Shown: one piece after another, positions 1 to 5,977 of the stretch | How the letters are laid out: every line of letters starts with the position of its first letter | How positions within the stretch are numbered: the stretch's first letter is position 1 | NCBI GenBank assembly: GCA_025355255.1 | Contig: JANYAA010000370.1 | Span: 1-12,137 of the forward strand | Source: Chloroflexota bacterium | GTDB taxonomy: Bacteria; Chloroflexota; Limnocylindria; Limnocylindrales; CSP1-4 | Length of the DNA: 12,137 nucleotides | Reading direction: 5' to 3' | Position numbers and translations under genes: made by a program | Notes under the pieces: generated by a model | What the model was told of the DNA's origin: nothing | Seen by the model: the letters and a program-made list of their open reading frames with translations, nothing else | Database searches by the model: none

Positions 1-5
1 GCCGT

Positions 6-425
6 CTAGCGGGGCAGCCTTTCCGTTGTTCCGGGGTCCAACTCGCCCCCAAAGTAGCGCTCCAGCACCGTGCGGAACACCGGCTCCTGCGGAGACGCGA
101 GGTGGAACAGCGTGACCGACGAGTGAAGCTTGCGCGCGTCCACGGCGCCGAATATGCCCGCCGCGGTCTTGCCGGAGATACCCACGACAATCCTGGCGCA
201 CTCCCGAAGGCGCGGACCCAAGACCGGATGGGCGAGGTATGCCCTCGCGTGCGCCAGCGACGCGATGGCGTATCGGCGGTTCATCTCTGACAAGCCAAGT
301 CCTGCGACCTGCGGGAACACAAACCACATCCAGTGGCTGGTCTTGGCGCCCGCGCGCAGTTCTTGGATAACTTGCCCGTAGGTGCCCGCCTGTGCCGTGA
401 CGAAGCGCTCCAGATCGTCATCCAT
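6..425 (-). CDS. DUF1810 family protein
   Basis: This is a 139-residue protein recognisable as DUF1810, a small bacterial family of about 140 residues with no settled function. The family pattern is clear: an N-terminal RFVTAQ block, then SHWMWFVFPQ (about residues 30-39), the RRYAIASL.HARAYL segment near residues 50-64, LGPRLREC (about 69-76), IFGAVDARKL and the C-terminal LERYFGG. It has no signal peptide or membrane segment, so it should be cytosolic. The length is normal and the stop is just inside the left edge, so the gene is complete. The ATG is supported by an AGGAG nine bases upstream that lies inside the end of mutY. Only three bases separate it from the mutY stop, so the two genes are probably co-transcribed. 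The family call is firm. The function is unknown, and the link to DNA repair rests only on position. Confidence 0.9.
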   Translation of the reverse strand: MDDDLERFVTAQAGTYGQVIQELRAGAKTSHWMWFVFPQVAGLGLSEMNRRYAIASLAHARAYLAHPVLGPRLRECARIVVGISGKTAAGIFGAVDARKLHSSVTLFHLASPQEPVFRTVLERYFGGELDPGTTERLPR

Positions 426-428
426 CCC

Positions 429-1355
429 TCAGCTCTCCTGTGGCAGCCGAGCTTGCGGTCCGTCGGCGGTGGGGCGGTACTCCAGGAGGCCCTCGGCCGC
501 CATTGCGGTTACGGCTTCGCCGACGGCGTCGGCGTCATGCGACCCCATTGCCTCACCGTACGGCACCCAGTCACCGCTGGCCGCGTCCCGAGCGCGAGCG
601 AGGATGCGGCCGCGAAGCCAGCGCGTGGTCGTCTCAAAGGCAAGCGCGGACTTGCGCTTGGCCGGGGCGTTGGCAGCAGGCCCTGGTGTCGGCCGCTCCC
701 CTGCCGCATAGCGGCACCATCGGGCGGCTGGACAGGCGCCGCACAACGGCGTGCGCGCCTTGCACAGCGTGGCGCCGATGTCCATCAGCGCGTGCGTCCA
801 GGCCGCGGCATCAGCGGGCACCACGGCGTCCGCGAGGGTCTGCATCTCAGCCGGCTTGTAGGCTTCTGACTCGCCAGCGGCGATCCGGCCAAGCACCCGC
901 CGCACGTTGACGTCCACGGCGCCCACGCGCATGCCAAAGGCAATCGCCGCCAGCGCGCGCGCCGTATAGGGCCCAACGCCGGGCAGTTCCTCCAGGGCGA
1001 CGACGTCTGCCGGGACCACGCCGCCATGCTCGGCGACGATCGTCTTCGCCGCGCGGTGCAACGCCAGCGCACGCCGGTTGTAGCCAAGCCCCGCCCAGGC
1101 CCGGAGCACGTCGGCCGTCGGCGCCTCGGCAAGCGCCCGCACAGTTGGCCAGCGCGCGATCCAGCGCTCCCACGCCTCGGCAGCGCGCTCGGCCTGCGTC
1201 TGCTGCGCCATCAGCTCGCTCACCAGCACGGCGTACGGGTCCGCGGTGCGGCGGAATGCCAGCCGGCGCCCGTTGGCGGCGTACCAGGCCAGCACCGCAT
1301 CGCGGAGGGCAGAAGGAACAAGGTTACCGATACCCGTAGGCCCAGATGCCGTCAC
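429..1355 (-). CDS. mutY: A/G-specific adenine glycosylase, short form (MutY)
   Basis: MutY removes adenine mispaired with 8-oxoguanine in base excision repair. From the GTG at 1355 the protein has 308 residues. It carries VSELMAQQTQ with the catalytic Glu at 47, the helix-hairpin-helix ELPGVGPYTARA near 123-134, the catalytic Asp at 148 in VDVNVRRVLGR, and a [4Fe-4S] loop C198-X6-C205-X2-C208-X5-C214. The C-terminal 75 or so residues (KSALAFETTTRWLRGRI onward) resemble the short tail of actinobacterial MutY and not the Nudix-like 8-oxoguanine-sensing domain of E. coli MutY. The usual GLGYY is GLGYN. The frame is open upstream to 1523, but that part lies inside hemH1. The GTG starts 37 bases after the hemH1 stop and gives the usual lead before the AWYAANGR motif, but it has no good ribosome site, so the start is uncertain. 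It probably forms a pair with the downstream DUF1810 gene. Confidence 0.88.
   Translation of the reverse strand: MTASGPTGIGNLVPSALRDAVLAWYAANGRRLAFRRTADPYAVLVSELMAQQTQAERAAEAWERWIARWPTVRALAEAPTADVLRAWAGLGYNRRALALHRAAKTIVAEHGGVVPADVVALEELPGVGPYTARALAAIAFGMRVGAVDVNVRRVLGRIAAGESEAYKPAEMQTLADAVVPADAAAWTHALMDIGATLCKARTPLCGACPAARWCRYAAGERPTPGPAANAPAKRKSALAFETTTRWLRGRILARARDAASGDWVPYGEAMGSHDADAVGEAVTAMAAEGLLEYRPTADGPQARLPQES
435..439 (-). promoter_or_regulatory. Ribosome binding site of the DUF1810 gene
   Basis: The minus strand reads AGGAG here, nine bases before the ATG at 425. It lies inside the last codons of mutY and fixes the DUF1810 start. Confidence 0.65.
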
Positions 1356-1392
1356 GCACCAAGCATATGAGCCAGCGCCGGACGTTGGCCGG

Positions 1393-2484
1393 CTAGTCCT
1401 CGCCAGCCAGGGTCGCCAGCCGTGTGCGGAGGTTGGGGCAGCAGCCTGCGGCGCAGATCTCCGGCCATGGGCCAAGCGGGCTGAGGGCCGCCCCCGGCGT
1501 CTCACGGATACGGTCCGCAACAAGATCGGCGATGCCGCGCACGAACGCAGGATGGGTACCCGGGGTCGCGACCCGTACCATCGCCAGACCCAACTGCTCG
1601 CACGTCTCGCGCGCCTCGTGGTCTAGGTCCCAGACAACCTCGACATGGTCGCTGACGAAGCCAATGGGCACGATCACCACAGCCCGGACGGCGGGGGCGA
1701 AGTCGCGCAGGGCGTGGTTGATATCCGGCTCCAGCCACGGCGTGTGCGGCGACCCGCTCCGCGACTGGTACACAAGCGACCAGGGAGGCACGCTGACGCC
1801 GCGCCGCTCTACATCGGCCACCACGCAGTCGATGGCGGCCATGTGCTGGGCGACATACGCGCCGCCCACGCCGAATTCGGCACGTCTCGCGGGCGGCCCG
1901 GATGTCTCGGCCATTGCGATCGGGATGGAGTGCGTCGTGAACAGCAGGGCTGTCTCGCCGCTGGGCCGCCTGGCGATCGCCGGATCCGCCAGAGCCGCTG
2001 CAAGCCCGTCCGCGAAGGCCTCGATGAAGCCCGGGTGGTCGAAGTAGTGGCGGACCTTGTCAACGGCAAGGACGTCCTTGAGGTTGGCTTCACCCACGGC
2101 ACGGGCCAGATCCTCGCGGTACTGGCGGCAGCCCGAGTACGACGCATACGCGCTGGTCGCGATCGCCAGGACACGCTGGTGGCCGTCGGCGTGCATCCGT
2201 GCAAGCTCCGGCGCCAAGAACGGATCCCAGTTCCGATTGCCCCAGTAGACAGGGAGATCAATCGCGCGGTTGCCAAGTTCAACCCGGAGCGCAGCGAGCA
2301 GGTCCCGGCACTGCTCGTTGATGGGGCTGACCCCACCGAGTGCGAGGTAGTGGTGCGAAACCTCCTCGAGGCGCTCGCGCGGAATCCCACGACCGAGCGT
2401 CACGTTCTCGAGAAACGGCATGACGTCGTCGGGCTTCTCCGGGCCGCCAAACGAGACGAGCAAGAGCGCGTCATACGGCGCCAT
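1393..2484 (-). CDS. hemH: Ferrochelatase, actinobacterial copro-type (HemH1/CpfC)
   Basis: This cytosolic ferrochelatase inserts Fe2+ into a porphyrin. In a hemQ-containing pathway the expected substrate is coproporphyrin III. The 363 residues match the actinobacterial form: LLLVSFGGPEKPDDVMPFLE near 7-26, GGVSPIN at 50-56, VYWGNRNWDPFLA near 79-91, YSGCRQYRE at 116-124, the catalytic-type His185 in FTTHSIP, and Glu282 in GFVSDHVEV. The C-terminal extension ends with Cys344, Cys348 and Cys349 (ICAAGCCPN), which fits the [2Fe-2S] ligands known in actinobacterial ferrochelatases. The fourth ligand is not assigned; Cys59, Cys119, Cys220 and Cys295 are also present. The position of the porphyrin-ligand Tyr of the Bacillus enzyme holds Phe12. 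The ATG shares one base with the hemQ stop (TGATG), so translation is probably coupled to hemQ. It is one of two ferrochelatase genes in the locus. Confidence 0.93.
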   Translation of the reverse strand: MAPYDALLLVSFGGPEKPDDVMPFLENVTLGRGIPRERLEEVSHHYLALGGVSPINEQCRDLLAALRVELGNRAIDLPVYWGNRNWDPFLAPELARMHADGHQRVLAIATSAYASYSGCRQYREDLARAVGEANLKDVLAVDKVRHYFDHPGFIEAFADGLAAALADPAIARRPSGETALLFTTHSIPIAMAETSGPPARRAEFGVGGAYVAQHMAAIDCVVADVERRGVSVPPWSLVYQSRSGSPHTPWLEPDINHALRDFAPAVRAVVIVPIGFVSDHVEVVWDLDHEARETCEQLGLAMVRVATPGTHPAFVRGIADLVADRIRETPGAALSPLGPWPEICAAGCCPNLRTRLATLAGED

Positions 2485-3197
2485 CAGCGCAGGATCTCAG
2501 CCAGTTCGCCCGCGCCGATCAGGCGGCCCGTGTGGAACGGGACTTCCTCGCGGACGTGGCGGCGCGCCTGGGTGGCGCGGAGGTCGCGCATCATGTCCAC
2601 AAGGTCCTGGAGGTTGTCAGACTCGAGCGGGAGCAGCCATTCCCAGTCGCCGAGCGCAAACGACGCCACCGTGTTGGCCTGGACGTCCGGGAACGCGCGG
2701 CCGGCCATCCCGTGTTCGCGCAGCATCTCGCGCCGTTCGACCTCGGGCAGGATGTACCAGTCGTACGAGCGCACGAACGGGTAGACGCAGAGCCAGCCCT
2801 TGGGCGGCGCGCCGAGCATGAAGGACGGCACGTGGTCCCGGCTGAACTCGGCGGGACGGTGGGTGCCCATGGCAGACCAGGCCAGCGTGGTCAAGGCGCC
2901 CGCGGCGGTCCGGCGGAAGCCGCGCAGGGCCGCCTGCAGGGATTCTGCGCTAGGCCCGTGGAGCCAGAGCATCAGGTCAGATCCGGCGCGCATGCCTGAG
3001 GTGTCATAGATTCCGCGCAGCGTTACATCCCCTGCCGCGAGGTCGGCCGCCCACTCGGCGAAGTCCGCCTCAATCGTGGCTCCATCGGCAGCGGATGCAC
3101 CGATCCGCGCAAACACGGCCCAGACCGTGTAGCGCACGGATGCGTTGAGGACGGCGAAGCGATCTGGCCCGAGATCAGGGGCGGGACGACTGGTCAC
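2484..3197 (-). CDS. hemQ: Coproheme decarboxylase (HemQ/ChdC)
   Basis: ChdC oxidatively decarboxylates coproheme III at the 2- and 4-propionates, using hydrogen peroxide, and yields heme b. It is the last step of the coproporphyrin-dependent route and belongs to the chlorite dismutase-like fold. The 237-residue protein has the actinobacterial signature: distal His122 in SRDHVPSF, catalytic Tyr139 in YPFVRSYDWY, Trp147, proximal heme ligand His162 in REHGMAG, then ANTVASFALGDWEW and HVREEVPFHTG. Each key residue sits four positions after its counterpart in Corynebacterium diphtheriae ChdC (H118, Y135, W143, H158, from memory). The frame is open much further upstream, but the GTG at 3197 has AAGGAG eight bases before it, and the upstream part is an arginine- and proline-rich shadow. 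The stop overlaps the hemH1 start. It is transcribed divergently from the F420 oxidoreductase. Confidence 0.94.
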   Translation of the reverse strand: MTSRPAPDLGPDRFAVLNASVRYTVWAVFARIGASAADGATIEADFAEWAADLAAGDVTLRGIYDTSGMRAGSDLMLWLHGPSAESLQAALRGFRRTAAGALTTLAWSAMGTHRPAEFSRDHVPSFMLGAPPKGWLCVYPFVRSYDWYILPEVERREMLREHGMAGRAFPDVQANTVASFALGDWEWLLPLESDNLQDLVDMMRDLRATQARRHVREEVPFHTGRLIGAGELAEILR

Positions 3198-3205
3198 AGG
3201 ACGAC

Positions 3206-3211
3206 TCCTTG
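3206..3211 (-). promoter_or_regulatory. Ribosome binding site of hemQ
   Basis: The minus strand reads AAGGAG, eight bases before the GTG at 3197. It decides the hemQ start against about 100 codons of open frame further upstream. Confidence 0.75.
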
Positions 3212-3297
3212 AGCGGCTGGCTGCGAATTGCGAAGACGGCTCGGCACATGCGTCGCTCGAGCCGGACCGGCGGCAGGCCGTCCTACCATACGGGACC

Positions 3298-3304
3298 GAG
3301 GAGG
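3298..3304 (+). promoter_or_regulatory. Ribosome binding site of the F420 oxidoreductase
   Basis: GAGGAGG lies six bases before the ATG at 3311. It selects this start over the open frame that begins at 3209. Confidence 0.75.
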
Positions 3305-3310
3305 TTGTGC

Positions 3311-4237
3311 ATGACGATGCGTTTTGGGGCGGCGTTCTGGGTCCAGCGCACGGGCTGGCCGGAGTTGCGCGAGGCGGTGCTTGACGCGGAGGCTGCAAGC
3401 TTTGACGACGTCTGGATCGACGATCACCTGCTCTCCGACGAGGCGGACTGGCCTGACCCCAAACTGGAGGGCTGGACCACGCTGGCAGCCGTCGCCGAGG
3501 CGACAACCCGCGTTGGTCTGGGCCATATGGTCACGGCCAACACGCTGCGCAACCCGGGTCTCACGGCCAAGATGGCCACCACCGTCGACCACATCTCGGG
3601 CGGGCGGGCGATCCTGGGCATCGGCTCCGGCTGGTTTGAGCGCGAACACGAGGCATTCGGCTTTGACTTCGGCGCCGGCATTGGTGAGCGGCTGGACCGG
3701 CTTGGCGAGGCGCTGCCGCTGATCCGCAGACTGCTCGACAGCGAGGAGGTGACCCACGCGGGCCGCTTCTATCGCTTCGATCGGGCGGTGTGTGCGCCAG
3801 GACCAATCCAAGATCACCTGCCGATCCTCATCGGCGGCTCCGGACCCAGGAAGACAATCCCGATGGTCGCGCGCTGGGCGGACATGTGGAATCTGTACGG
3901 CTCGCCCGAGGTTGCGGCGGCTGCCGATCTCCTGCTGCGCGAGGCCTGCGCGGAGATTAGGCGCGATGAACGCGAAATCGAGCGGACGGTGAACCTCAAC
4001 GTGGTGATCCGCGCCAGCCGGGCCGATGCCGAGCGCGACTGGCATGCGTGGGCCGCCGTTCACCGGCCGAAGTGCGGCGAGGACGACCGCGAGGTCTTCG
4101 GGTCGGTTGCGGAAGTTGCCGAGCGCCTCGACGCGTATCGCGCCGTGGGGTTTGCGCACCCGGTGTTCATCTTCCGGACGCCGTGGGACCACGAGACGAT
4201 GGAGCGGCTGCCGGACTTGCGGGCGGCTCTCGGGTGA
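3311..4237 (+). CDS. LLM-class F420-dependent oxidoreductase, Rv1855c-like
   Basis: This 308-residue TIM-barrel protein belongs to the bacterial luciferase-like superfamily and most resembles the Rv1855c-type group of predicted F420-dependent oxidoreductases. Visible motifs are WPELREAVLDAEAASFDDVW near 16-35, DDHLLSD (37-43), LEGWTTLAA, GLGHMVTANTLRNP near 69-82, ISGGRAILGIGSGWFEREHE (95-114), GERLDRLGEALPLIRRLL, and the cofactor-loop type motif GGSGPRKT (165-172). The substrate of this subgroup is unknown. F420 rather than FMN is a family-level expectation and cannot be proven here. The start is fixed by GAGGAGG six bases upstream. Its stop overlaps the possible start of the next gene by four bases. 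It sits on the opposite strand between two groups of heme genes, so a role in heme metabolism is possible but unsupported. Confidence 0.9.
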   Translation: MTMRFGAAFWVQRTGWPELREAVLDAEAASFDDVWIDDHLLSDEADWPDPKLEGWTTLAAVAEATTRVGLGHMVTANTLRNPGLTAKMATTVDHISGGRAILGIGSGWFEREHEAFGFDFGAGIGERLDRLGEALPLIRRLLDSEEVTHAGRFYRFDRAVCAPGPIQDHLPILIGGSGPRKTIPMVARWADMWNLYGSPEVAAAADLLLREACAEIRRDEREIERTVNLNVVIRASRADAERDWHAWAAVHRPKCGEDDREVFGSVAEVAERLDAYRAVGFAHPVFIFRTPWDHETMERLPDLRAALG

Positions 4238-4518
4238 ACTCGTCGGCCGGTCACGGCGCGGACGGCGACAGCCGGATGGTCGCCGACGGTGTCGTGCGGG
4301 CCAACGGCGGCGAGATCGTCTACCGCGGGCCGCTCCGCGTGGACGACGCGCGCTGGCCGGAGGAAGCCGCTCGACGACGGCGCGGCCTGCGGATCGGCGA
4401 CGCGGCCGACCCCGACCCGAAGGGCTGGATCGCCCTGGTGTTCGCCGACGGCAGCGTCCGGTTGAGCCCGCGGGTGGCTCGCGACTGGTGGTTCACGGCC
4501 GGCAACGGCACGGGTTAG
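4234..4518 (+). CDS. Hypothetical 94-residue protein
   Basis: I do not recognise the family. The GTG at 4234 overlaps the stop of the preceding oxidoreductase (GTGA), the usual sign of a coupled second gene. An internal ATG at 4276 would give 80 residues, and neither start has a strong ribosome site. Codons end almost always in G or C, as in the neighbouring real genes, which supports coding. The protein is polar, with no signal peptide or membrane segment. Its middle has GEIVYRGPLRVDDARWPEE, a basic run (ARRRRGLR), then GDAADPDPKGW, and it ends with ALVFADGSVRLSPRVARDWW. The hydrophobic-charged alternation in the second half suggests a small beta-rich domain. It ends 32 bases from the convergent hemY stop. 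Existence is likely; function is unknown. Confidence 0.6.
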   Translation: MNSSAGHGADGDSRMVADGVVRANGGEIVYRGPLRVDDARWPEEAARRRRGLRIGDAADPDPKGWIALVFADGSVRLSPRVARDWWFTAGNGTG

Positions 4519-4539
4519 CGCGCCGGACCTGGGCGCGTT
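4517..4539. terminator. Possible bidirectional terminator hairpin
   Basis: Between the convergent 94-residue gene and hemY, CGCGCC (4519-4524) can pair with GGCGCG (4532-4537) around a 7-base loop. An A-T and a G-T pair can extend the stem by two. No T-run follows on either strand, so this is only a candidate. Confidence 0.3.
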
Positions 4540-4550
4540 CGGGGCGAAGG

Positions 4551-5969
4551 TCACGCCGCGTCAGCCGTCGAGCCTGCGCCCAAGCGCTCGAGCATGCGCG
4601 CAGCGCCAGTCGCTGCCCCGGACACGCAGTCCGGCAGGCCGACACCGCGAAATGACGCCCCGATCACGGAGACGGCAGGCCAAGCGGCCATCGCCTGCTC
4701 CACTGCCGCAACGCGGCGGAGGTGACCCACGGTGTACCGGGGCATCGCCCGCTCGTACCGAGCGACCCGGACAAGTTCGGGCTCCCCGCTGATCCGCAGG
4801 GTCCGCTCGGCGTCGGCACGAGCGGCCGCAACAAGCGCCTCGTCCGGCAGCGACGTGGCGGCACCCTCGTCGCGCACAAACATGCGCAGCAGTGCGGCAC
4901 CATCTGGCGCACGACCGGGCCACTTCTGGGAGGACCACGTGCAGGCGCCGATTGCGCCGCCCTCCGACGGCGGGACCAGATACCCGTGGCCAACCAAGTC
5001 GTGGCCCACGCGGTCCCGGCGATAGGCCAGCGTCACGAGGATCGACGTGCCGTGCGGGATGGTAGAGAGCGCCCGGGCAGCGTTGGCCTCCTCGGTCTCG
5101 ATGAGCCCTGCCGCGACATTCGCAGGTGTGGCAATCACCACCGCGTCAAACACCGCGCGCGAGCCGTCAGCAAACGCCGAGCTCACGCCAGCCCCCGCCC
5201 GCGCAAGCGCCGTCACCGGCAGACCGGTGTGGATCTCGGCGCCGGCCGCCACGGCAGACGCAGCGATGGCCGCGGTCAGCGTGTCCATGCCGGCGCGGAG
5301 CGAGACGAAGACGCCGAGCGAGCGCTGACCTGCGGGTCGCCTGGCTGCCGACCGTCGCATCGCGCGTCCGTCCGCGAGCCCCGCCAGCAGGAGACTGCGG
5401 TGGTCGCGTTCAGCGGTGCGAAGCGCGGGAACCACCGCGTCAAGGCTGAGCTCGTCGATGGGCGTGCCGTAGACGCCGCCCACCAGCGGGCCGGCCAGGC
5501 GCTCCACGAGGGCGCCGCCGAGGCGCTCACGCAGGAACACACCCACAGCGATGTCGTCAGAGCCCAGCCGCCGAGGCATGACGATGTCGCGGGCCATCCA
5601 GACCTTCTCGGGCCAGGAAAACAGCCGCGTTGTGGCGAAGGGCAGCGCGCGTGTCGGCAGGACCAGGCCAAGCCCCTCGGGCATCGGGATCAGTCGGCCG
5701 CGGTGGCGAATGAACACGGCGCGCGGATCGCGCGTGCCGACGAGCTCATCGCCCAGACCCAGCTCGCGCGCCAGCAGCACGGCGGCTGGCCGCGTGGCGA
5801 GAAACGAGTCGGGGCCGTGCTCGATCGTGAACCCGTCAACGTGCTCGGTGCCCACCTTGCCGCCCACGCGCGGCCCGGCTTCGGCAAGCAGGACGGGCAC
5901 GCCAGCGAGCGCGAGCGACCGCGCGGCGACGAGACCCGAGATCCCGCCGCCGATGACGAGGACTCCCAT
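4551..5969 (-). CDS. hemY: FAD-dependent coproporphyrinogen/protoporphyrinogen oxidase (HemY/CgoX)
   Basis: This flavoenzyme removes six electrons from a porphyrinogen using O2. In a pathway ending with HemQ the substrate should be coproporphyrinogen III (CgoX). Some databases call the family hemG. The 472-residue protein starts with a dinucleotide-binding fold, VLVIGGGISGLVAARSLA (3-20), with an acidic residue at 30 for FAD ribose, GGKVGT and the family motif EHGPDSFLATRPA (50-62). Mid-protein PLVGGVYGTPIDELSLD and the C-terminal VSVIGASFRGVGLPDCVSGA complete the pattern. Length is typical, and there is no transmembrane segment. The ATG at 5969 directly precedes the FAD motif. The frame is open to 6116, but that lies inside the upstream gene. 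It begins 8 bases after the radical SAM stop, without a clear ribosome site, so translation may depend on coupling. It is the last gene of the hemD-led run. Confidence 0.93.
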   Translation of the reverse strand: MGVLVIGGGISGLVAARSLALAGVPVLLAEAGPRVGGKVGTEHVDGFTIEHGPDSFLATRPAAVLLARELGLGDELVGTRDPRAVFIRHRGRLIPMPEGLGLVLPTRALPFATTRLFSWPEKVWMARDIVMPRRLGSDDIAVGVFLRERLGGALVERLAGPLVGGVYGTPIDELSLDAVVPALRTAERDHRSLLLAGLADGRAMRRSAARRPAGQRSLGVFVSLRAGMDTLTAAIAASAVAAGAEIHTGLPVTALARAGAGVSSAFADGSRAVFDAVVIATPANVAAGLIETEEANAARALSTIPHGTSILVTLAYRRDRVGHDLVGHGYLVPPSEGGAIGACTWSSQKWPGRAPDGAALLRMFVRDEGAATSLPDEALVAAARADAERTLRISGEPELVRVARYERAMPRYTVGHLRRVAAVEQAMAAWPAVSVIGASFRGVGLPDCVSGAATGAARMLERLGAGSTADAA

Positions 5970-5977
5970 GACAGCGC

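Larger units (their letters stand above)
3198..3310. promoter_or_regulatory. Divergent intergenic region, putative shared promoters
   Basis: These 113 bases separate the start codons of hemQ (minus) and the F420 oxidoreductase (plus), so both promoters should lie here or just inside the genes. At 3284-3290 the plus strand reads TACCATA. This gives TACCAT on the plus strand and TATGGT on the minus strand, both fitting a loose TAnnnT -10 box and overlapping each other. I see no convincing -35 element for either. A 7-base-period direct repeat of GCGAA lies near 3222-3234. The promoter call is weak; only the divergent arrangement is certain. Confidence 0.3.

Noticed and set aside
1377..1393. Hairpin GCCGG/CCGGC at the hemH1 stop as a terminator
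   Set aside because: It has only five base pairs with a 7-base loop and no T-run, and mutY begins 37 bases further in the same direction.
1645..2784. Plus-strand open frame of 379 codons opposite hemH1 and hemQ
   Set aside because: It is a shadow of GC-rich genes: no recognisable motif, and it runs across two well-identified enzymes on the other strand.
3198..3506. N-terminal extension of about 100 residues on HemQ
   Set aside because: The extension is low-complexity Arg/Pro/Ser and overlaps the divergent gene; AAGGAG eight bases before the GTG at 3197 and the family length support the shorter protein.
3194..4192. Minus-strand open frame of 332 codons opposite the F420 oxidoreductase, running toward the hemQ start
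   Set aside because: It has no motif, and the plus-strand gene has a strong ribosome site and conserved luciferase-like motifs.
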